Source of the DNA: Mycobacterium sp. Root265
GTDB taxonomy: Bacteria > Actinomycetota > Actinomycetes > Mycobacteriales > Mycobacteriaceae
Assembly (NCBI RefSeq): GCF_001428895.1
Contig: NZ_LMJA01000012.1
Coordinates: 63,313 to 127,312 of the forward strand
Reading direction: 5' to 3'
DNA length: 64,000 bases
In this document: piece after piece, positions 59,591-64,000 of the stretch
How positions within the stretch are numbered: position 1 is the stretch's first letter
Layout of the letters: the number at the start of each line of letters is the position of its first letter
The notes under the pieces: model-generated
The model's database searches: none
The model's input: only the letters and a program-made list of their open reading frames with translations
Told to the model about the DNA's origin: nothing
Translations under genes and position numbers: made by a program

Positions 59591-60520
59591 ATGACCATCG
59601 TGAAAGCTGCTGCCGTACAGATCAGTCCGGTGCTCTACAGCCGAGACGGGACCGTCGAGAAGATCGTCGCCAAGATCGGCGAGCTCGGTCGGCGCGGCGT
59701 GCAATTCGCCACCTTCCCGGAGACCATCGTGCCGTACTACCCCTACTTCTCCTTCGTGCAGCGGCCCTTCGAGATGGCCGCCGAGCAGCTGCGGCTGCTC
59801 GACCAAGCGGTGACCATTCCGTCGGCGGCCACCCACGCCCTCGCCGAGGCCGCCCGGGAGGCCGGTGTGGTGGTGTCGATCGGGGTCAACGAGCGCGACG
59901 GCGGCAGCCTGTTCAACACCCAACTGCTGTTCGACGCCGACGGCACCCTGCTGCAGCGACGCCGCAAGCTCACACCGACCTTTCACGAGCGGATGATCTG
60001 GGGGCAGGGCGACGGCTCCGGGCTGCGCGCCGTGGACAGCGCAGTCGGTCGCATCGGGCAGTTGGCCTGTTGGGAGCATTACCACCCGCTGTTCCGGTAT
60101 GCGCTGATCGCCGACGGCGAGCAGATCCACTCCGCCATGTTCCCCGGCTCGTTCGGCGGCCCGCTGTTCGCCGAGCAGACCGAGATCAGCATCCGCAATC
60201 ACGCGCTGGAGTCGGGCAGTTTCGTCGTCAATGCCACCGGTTGGCTCAACGCCGATCAGCAGGCCCAGATCGTCGCCGACACCGGCGCCCCGCTGGGTCC
60301 GATCTCCGGCGGGTCGTTCACCGCGATCGTGTCGCCACTGGGTGAATTGCTCGGTGAACCAGTGCGATCCGGCGAGGGTGAGGTGATCGCCGACCTCGAC
60401 TTCGCCCTGATCGACCAACGCAAATCGAAGATGGACGCCCGCGGGCACTACAGCCGCCCGGAGCTGCTGAGCCTAGTCATCGACCGTACGCCGAGCGCGC
60501 AGGTGCACGAGCATGTCTGA
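59591..60520 (+). CDS. Nitrilase / carbon-nitrogen hydrolase
   Basis: A 309-residue enzyme (a GTG at 59558 would add 11 residues). The catalytic triad is Glu in [17 protein letters not shown], Lys in [17 protein letters not shown] and Cys in [17 protein letters not shown]. The aromatic, Tyr/Pro-rich segment after FPE and the CWEHYxPL loop indicate true nitrilases, converting nitriles to acids and ammonia. It lies downstream of MocR and overlaps the DUF302 gene by eight bases. A Nit1C-type cluster was considered, but the radical SAM and other partner genes are absent. Confidence 0.9.
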   Translation: MTIVKAAAVQISPVLYSRDGTVEKIVAKIGELGRRGVQFATFPETIVPYYPYFSFVQRPFEMAAEQLRLLDQAVTIPSAATHALAEAAREAGVVVSIGVNERDGGSLFNTQLLFDADGTLLQRRRKLTPTFHERMIWGQGDGSGLRAVDSAVGRIGQLACWEHYHPLFRYALIADGEQIHSAMFPGSFGGPLFAEQTEISIRNHALESGSFVVNATGWLNADQQAQIVADTGAPLGPISGGSFTAIVSPLGELLGEPVRSGEGEVIADLDFALIDQRKSKMDARGHYSRPELLSLVIDRTPSAQVHEHV

Positions 60521-61007
60521 GCCTCAGGAGATCCCGTTCACCGGAGTGCGGTTGCGGTACGCGAGCACCGCGAGTGTCGACGTCCTGGCGTCGGCGCTGT
60601 ACGCGGCCGTCGGGTCCCATCCGGTGCCGATCGACGATATCGCCCGGCGGTTCGAGGACTGGGACTCCTATGAGCGTGAGGTGCAGTCTCACGTCGGGCC
60701 GAGCGGCTTCATGTTGTTCGCGACGTTCGACCACGGCGGATGGATCGCGAAGGCCGGGATAGACCGGCAGGTGTTGCGGGTGGTGATCGGCAATCCGCTG
60801 ATCGCCATCACCATGCTGCGTCACGACGTGACCGCCGGGCTGTTCGCGCCGGTGGAATTGCTGCTCACCTCCGAGGACGGCGGCAGCGCCCTGACCTACG
60901 TCCGACCGTCGTCACTGATGGTGGTGCAGAAGAATCCGCCGCTGCTGGCGGCGGCGCAGGCGCTGGACGCCAAGCTGGCCGAACTCGCGGAGTCGGTGAC
61001 CGGCTGA
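60513..61007 (+). CDS. DUF302 domain protein
   Basis: A 164-residue soluble protein starting at ATG 60513 inside the nitrilase end. The DUF302-like core is [20 protein letters not shown], then [20 protein letters not shown] and [18 protein letters not shown]302 has no established function. The overlap indicates co-translation with nitrilase. No metal motif is visible. Confidence 0.75.
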   Translation: MSEPQEIPFTGVRLRYASTASVDVLASALYAAVGSHPVPIDDIARRFEDWDSYEREVQSHVGPSGFMLFATFDHGGWIAKAGIDRQVLRVVIGNPLIAITMLRHDVTAGLFAPVELLLTSEDGGSALTYVRPSSLMVVQKNPPLLAAAQALDAKLAELAESVTG

Positions 61008-61011
61008 CGCG

Positions 61012-62265
61012 TTACTTGAGCGCGCTGCCCTGGCGCCACTGCGCCCACGGCACGCTCCAGTCACCGTTGTTGGCGGGGTCCAACGGCTCACCGCCGGTGT
61101 TGCGGACCTCGACGATGTCACCGGGCGTCGAGAAGTTGTAGAACCACTCCGCGTTCTCGCCGCTGAGGTTCAGGCAACCGTGGCTGACGTTGGTGTTGCC
61201 CTGCGCCCAGACGGTCGCGTTGAGCTGATGCAGATAGATGCCGTCCATGCTGATGCGGGTGGCGAACGGGATGGTGTTGCGGTAGCCGAGGCGTGAACCG
61301 ACCGGCAGACCGTAGGTGGAGGAATCCATCACCACCGGGTTGGCCTTGTCCATCACGGTGTAGACCCCGCGCGGCGTCCAGAAGCTCAGCGTGGTGTTGC
61401 CGACGGTTTCCGAGCCGCCCATGCCCATCGAGGTCGGCATGGTGCGGACCAGCTTTCCGTTCGTATAGACGCTGACCTGTTTGGTGGTGTCATCCGCGAT
61501 CGACACATGCGAGTCGCCGATCGTGAACGACACCTTCTCGTCCTGCGCGCCGTAGAGGTCCTCACCGAGTCGGGTGCCGTAGATGCCGGCGTCAACGGTC
61601 ACCTTGGTGCCGGGTGCGTAGTACTTCTCCGGGCGCCAGTGCGCGGTCTGGTCGTCGATCCAGTTCCAGGCGCCGACGGTCTCGGGTGCGGTGGTCACCC
61701 GCATCCGGCGTTCGGCACTGGCCTTGTCGGTGATGGGCTGGTCGAAGCGCGCGACGACCACCATGCCGACGCCGTAGGTGGCGCCCTCCTTCAGCGGGGC
61801 GTACGCGGTGCTGTTGAGGTAGACCCGGGCCTGATAGCTGGGGTCCACGGTGGTGAACGACGAACTCTCTCTGGTCGGCATGCCGCCGGGACCGCGCCCG
61901 TGCACCGTCAGGGTGTACGTGCGGCCGTAGCCCAGCGGCACCGCCGGCTTCCAGCTGGTGGCGTTGTCGGTGAGCACGCCCGGGATCTCCGTGCCCGCGT
62001 CGTTGACCAGCGTGACGCCCGCGAGCGTGCCGGTCTGCGCGGTGACCGATACCCGGCCCACCGGCTCCACCTCGGCCCGCGGCGCCGGGTTGATCGTGAT
62101 CCGGGGCGGCTCGATCGGTGAGGGCTTCGGCAGGTCCTGCGACGTGGCGGTCAACGTCTGGCAGCCCTGGGTGCAGCCCGGTAGCACCGTCACGACGACC
62201 CCGCCCGCCACGGCCAGCACAGCAAAGACGATCGCCAGGCAGGCACGACGAACAGCGGTCAACAC
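61012..62265 (-). CDS. L,D-transpeptidase lipoprotein (LdtMt5-like)
   Basis: A 417-residue cell-wall enzyme that makes 3->3 peptidoglycan cross-links. The start is uncertain: GTG 62265 or TTG 62262; both give a signal helix and lipobox VVVTVLPGCTQGC. Two Ig-like domains (about 60-250: AEVEPVGRVSVTAQTGTLAG; APLKEGATYGVGMVVVARFD) precede the YkuD domain, with His in GIYLHQLNATVWAQGNT and catalytic Cys in NVSHGCLNLSGENAEWF. The C-terminus GDWSVPWAQWRQGSALK resembles mycobacterial Ldts. Paralogue choice (LdtMt5/LprQ) is from memory. These enzymes are carbapenem targets. Confidence 0.88.
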   Translation of the reverse strand: MLTAVRRACLAIVFAVLAVAGGVVVTVLPGCTQGCQTLTATSQDLPKPSPIEPPRITINPAPRAEVEPVGRVSVTAQTGTLAGVTLVNDAGTEIPGVLTDNATSWKPAVPLGYGRTYTLTVHGRGPGGMPTRESSSFTTVDPSYQARVYLNSTAYAPLKEGATYGVGMVVVARFDQPITDKASAERRMRVTTAPETVGAWNWIDDQTAHWRPEKYYAPGTKVTVDAGIYGTRLGEDLYGAQDEKVSFTIGDSHVSIADDTTKQVSVYTNGKLVRTMPTSMGMGGSETVGNTTLSFWTPRGVYTVMDKANPVVMDSSTYGLPVGSRLGYRNTIPFATRISMDGIYLHQLNATVWAQGNTNVSHGCLNLSGENAEWFYNFSTPGDIVEVRNTGGEPLDPANNGDWSVPWAQWRQGSALK

Positions 62266-62296
62266 AACTCCAATATGGTTCGGCGAGGGCCAGTTT

Positions 62297-62379
62297 GATC
62301 GGGAATCCGATCGATGGCCCAATGGTAGCCCGCCGGCTGCGGCCCTTGGTAACGGCACGCACTCTCATCGGAATCGATT
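62297..62379. promoter_or_regulatory. Two short palindromes between the divergent ldt and aldehyde oxidoreductase genes
   Basis: GATCGG-GAAT-CCGATC (62297-62312) and GAATCGATTC (62370-62379) are perfect inverted repeats in the 165-base divergent spacer. A third, GGGGTAACCCC (62415-62425), lies just before the ATG at 62431. They are candidate regulator sites without an assigned protein; some may be chance in GC-rich DNA. Confidence 0.3.
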
Positions 62380-62430
62380 CGAAGAACGGGGTCCGCGTTT
62401 CGGCGCTGACCACCGGGGTAACCCCAGACC

Positions 62431-62946
62431 ATGGAGTCAGCCCACTTCACCCAGGTCACCGTGCGCGTCGACGGCACCGACCGCACGGTGCGCATCGACA
62501 ACCGCACCACCCTGCTGGATCTGCTGCGTGAGCACCTCGGCGTGACCGCCCCCAAGAAGGGGTGCGACCACGGCCAGTGCGGCTCGTGCACCGTCCTGAT
62601 CGACGGCCGCCGCGCCACCACCTGCCTCGGGCTGGCGGTGGCCCATGATGGCGCGGAGATCGTCACCGCCGCCGGCCTCGGCGAAGACGATGCGCTGCAC
62701 CCCGTCGCCCAGGCCTTCCTGGACCACGACGGGTTCCAGTGCGGGTACTGCACGCCGGGACAGATCTGCTCGGCAGTCGGCATGCTCGACGAGGTCAAGT
62801 CCGGCGCGCCCAGCCACGTCACCGAGGATCTGGAGGCCACCCCCGAACTCACCGACGAGGAGATCCGGGAACGCATGAGCGGCAACCTGTGTCGTTGTGC
62901 CGCCTACCCGAACATCGTCGACGCCATCCAGACGGCGGCACGATGA
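62431..62946 (+). CDS. Aldehyde/xanthine dehydrogenase [2Fe-2S] subunit (PaoA-like)
   Basis: A 171-residue iron-sulfur subunit. The plant-type N-terminal cluster is KKGCDHGQCGSCTVLIDGRR with the fourth Cys in ATTCLGLAV. The helical C-terminal cluster is FQCGYCTPGQICSA and NLCRCAAYPN. It passes electrons from the molybdenum centre to the FAD subunit. No twin-arginine signal is seen at this start, unlike periplasmic E. coli PaoA. It is the first gene of a small-medium-large operon; the next starts overlap by ATGA and TGATG. Confidence 0.93.
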   Translation: MESAHFTQVTVRVDGTDRTVRIDNRTTLLDLLREHLGVTAPKKGCDHGQCGSCTVLIDGRRATTCLGLAVAHDGAEIVTAAGLGEDDALHPVAQAFLDHDGFQCGYCTPGQICSAVGMLDEVKSGAPSHVTEDLEATPELTDEEIRERMSGNLCRCAAYPNIVDAIQTAAR

Positions 62947-63905
62947 TCCCCTTCGACTACCACCGCGCCACCAGCGTCGAGGACGCCGTCACCACCCTGG
63001 CCGAACATCCCGACGCCATGTTCCTGGCCGGCGGCACCAACCTGGTCGACCACATGAAACTCGGTGTGGCACAACCCTCCCTGCTCGTCGACGTCGGCCA
63101 CCTCTTCCCGCTGCAGGACATCGAGGTGCTGCCCGACGGATCACTGCGCATCGGCGCCGATGTCCGAAACGCCGATCTCGCTGCGCACCCGGTGGTCCGC
63201 GGCAGCTACCCGGTGCTGGCCCGCGCCCTGCTTTCCGGCGCGTCCGGTCAACTGCGCAACCTGGCGACCACCGGCGGGAACCTGTTGCAGCGCACACGGT
63301 GTGTGTACTTCCAGGACGTCACCACCCCGTGCAACAAGCGCGAGCCCGGCACCGGTTGCTCCGCCATCGGCGGCTACGTGCGCTACCACGCCATCCTCGG
63401 CGCCTCCGAGCACTGTGTCGCGGCGCACCCCTCGGACATGGCGGTGGCGATGACCGCCCTGGACGCCCAGGTCGTCTACGTCGATGCCGACGGGGACCAC
63501 CGCCTGCCGATCGACGAGTTCTACCGGCTGCCCGGCGACGCACCCGACCGCGACACCAACCTGCCGGCCGGCGCGCTGATCACCTCGGTCGAGATTCCCG
63601 CCCCGCCCGCCGGTGCGCACTCCAGCTACCGCAAGGTCCGCGACCGCGCCTCCTACGCGTTCGCGCTCACCTCGGTGGCCGCCGAACTGGTCATCGACGA
63701 CGGCACCATCCGCGCGGCCCGGGTCGCGCTCGGCGGGGCCGAACAGGCGCTCATCGGGTCATCGGCCGACGCGGAGACGTTCGAACGGGCCGCCGAGGCC
63801 GAACTGGAGCAGGCAGAACCCTTGGACGGCAACGAGTTCAAGGTGGAGCTGACCAAGCGGGCGATCGTGGCCACCCTGACCTCCGTCACGGAAGGACATC
63901 AGTGA
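62943..63905 (+). CDS. Aldehyde oxidoreductase FAD / [4Fe-4S] subunit (PaoB-like)
   Basis: A 320-residue FAD subunit of the vanillyl-alcohol-oxidase fold: FLAGGTNLVDHMKLG and LRNLATTGGNLLQRTRC. Additional Cys residues in TTPCNKREPGTGCSAIGG and GASEHCVAAHPSDMA match the extra [4Fe-4S] cluster of PaoB-type enzymes, unlike plain xanthine dehydrogenases. PaoABC enzymes oxidise a range of aldehydes to acids. Confidence 0.92.
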   Translation: MIPFDYHRATSVEDAVTTLAEHPDAMFLAGGTNLVDHMKLGVAQPSLLVDVGHLFPLQDIEVLPDGSLRIGADVRNADLAAHPVVRGSYPVLARALLSGASGQLRNLATTGGNLLQRTRCVYFQDVTTPCNKREPGTGCSAIGGYVRYHAILGASEHCVAAHPSDMAVAMTALDAQVVYVDADGDHRLPIDEFYRLPGDAPDRDTNLPAGALITSVEIPAPPAGAHSSYRKVRDRASYAFALTSVAAELVIDDGTIRAARVALGGAEQALIGSSADAETFERAAEAELEQAEPLDGNEFKVELTKRAIVATLTSVTEGHQ

Positions 63906-64000
63906 TGACGACGCTGGAACACCGCGTGATGGGCAGCACCGTCACCCGCCTGGACGGCCCGGCCAAGGTCACCGGCACCGCGCCCTACGCGTTCGAATTC
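63905..64000 (+). CDS. Molybdopterin-binding aldehyde oxidoreductase large subunit (PaoC-like), partial
   Basis: Only the first 32 codons are in the window: MTTLEHRVMGSTVTRLDGPA then KVTGTAPYAFEF. The RLDGPAKVTGxAxYAxE pattern is the standard start of xanthine dehydrogenase-family molybdenum subunits. The ATG overlaps the preceding stop (TGATG). The gene runs off the window end; about 700 residues would be expected. Confidence 0.9.
   Translation, partial: MTTLEHRVMGSTVTRLDGPAKVTGTAPYAFEF

Noticed and set aside
59591-61007. Nit1C nitrilase gene cluster
   Set aside because: No radical SAM, acetyltransferase, AIR-synthase-like or glycosyltransferase genes accompany the nitrilase.
1-64000. CRISPR array, prophage, insertion sequence or integrated element
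   Set aside because: No regularly spaced repeats, transposase, integrase or att-like duplications were seen; the region beside tRNA-Ala shows no integrase or tRNA 3'-end duplication.

Overview
The window reads as chromosomal DNA of a fast-growing mycobacterium (Mycolicibacterium-like). The base composition is strongly GC-rich. GTG starts are frequent, and many genes overlap by ATGA, GTGA or TGATG. It carries hallmark mycobacterial genes: the mbt-2 mycobactin locus (mbtL, mbtM, mbtN, mbtK) with an IdeR-like iron box, a MoeY/Rv1355c-type ThiF-nitroreductase fusion, a DcpA/Rv1354c-type GAF-GGDEF-EAL protein, a pgm-crcB-crcB-DUF190 group, a secreted chorismate mutase and an LmeA-like protein. I saw no phage, insertion sequence, CRISPR array or rRNA operon. 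One tRNA, Ala(GGC), is present.

Layout. 0-6 kb: the 5' part of fprB, a TetR regulator that shares an operator-like palindrome with it, an acyl-CoA ligase and several membrane proteins. 6-16 kb: a TROVE (Ro60-like) gene remnant flanked by two large palindromes, moeY, a P450, a TetR gene, dienelactone hydrolase, a methyltransferase, and two cyclic-di-GMP proteins (GAF-GGDEF-EAL and EAL-DICT) next to tRNA-Ala. 16-25 kb: an MFS pump, phosphoglucomutase, a hemerythrin whose promoter carries SARP-type 11-bp iterons, a 1,097-residue SARP/BTAD-ATPase, two CrcB subunits and a triple-DUF190 protein. 25-28.7 kb: mbt-2. 28.8-34.5 kb: a patatin lipase, a DUF2237 protein and a 1,040-residue secreted beta-propeller/beta-helix protein preceded by an AT-rich island. 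34.7-38.7 kb: an N-acetylglucosamine uptake and catabolism locus (nagA-nagB-EIIA divergent from EIICB). 38.7-42.7 kb: chorismate mutase, an N-acyl-D-amino-acid deacylase, and a degenerate AbiEi/DUF559-type gene behind an 85-bp palindrome. 42-47 kb: a TetR gene divergent from a tightly overlapping four-gene aromatic catabolism operon (extradiol dioxygenase, FAA hydrolase, flavin monooxygenase, P450), with two copies of a TGACGAATTCGTCA-like operator between them. 47-57 kb: LmeA-like protein, sulfatase, YceI, LOG protein, SDR, a flavin monooxygenase plus NCS1 permease pair, and prfC. 57-64 kb: a small secreted 4-Cys protein, a MocR regulator, nitrilase plus DUF302, an L,D-transpeptidase, and the start of a PaoABC-like molybdenum aldehyde oxidoreductase operon that runs off the end.

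How genes work together. Most of the window is housekeeping plus catabolic accessory functions. Local regulation is often legible: TetR palindromes beside three TetR genes, an IdeR-like box over the mbt-2 promoter, several near-leaderless promoters, and long stem-loops between convergent genes. The observations I rate most worth a second look are the SARP-type iterons at the hemerythrin promoter, the 85-bp palindrome before a nuclease-like gene that has lost its core motif, the TROVE remnant with its palindromes, the moeY domain fusion, and the self-contained aromatic operon. I did not find a clearly unprecedented system. All functions are inferred from sequence reading alone.
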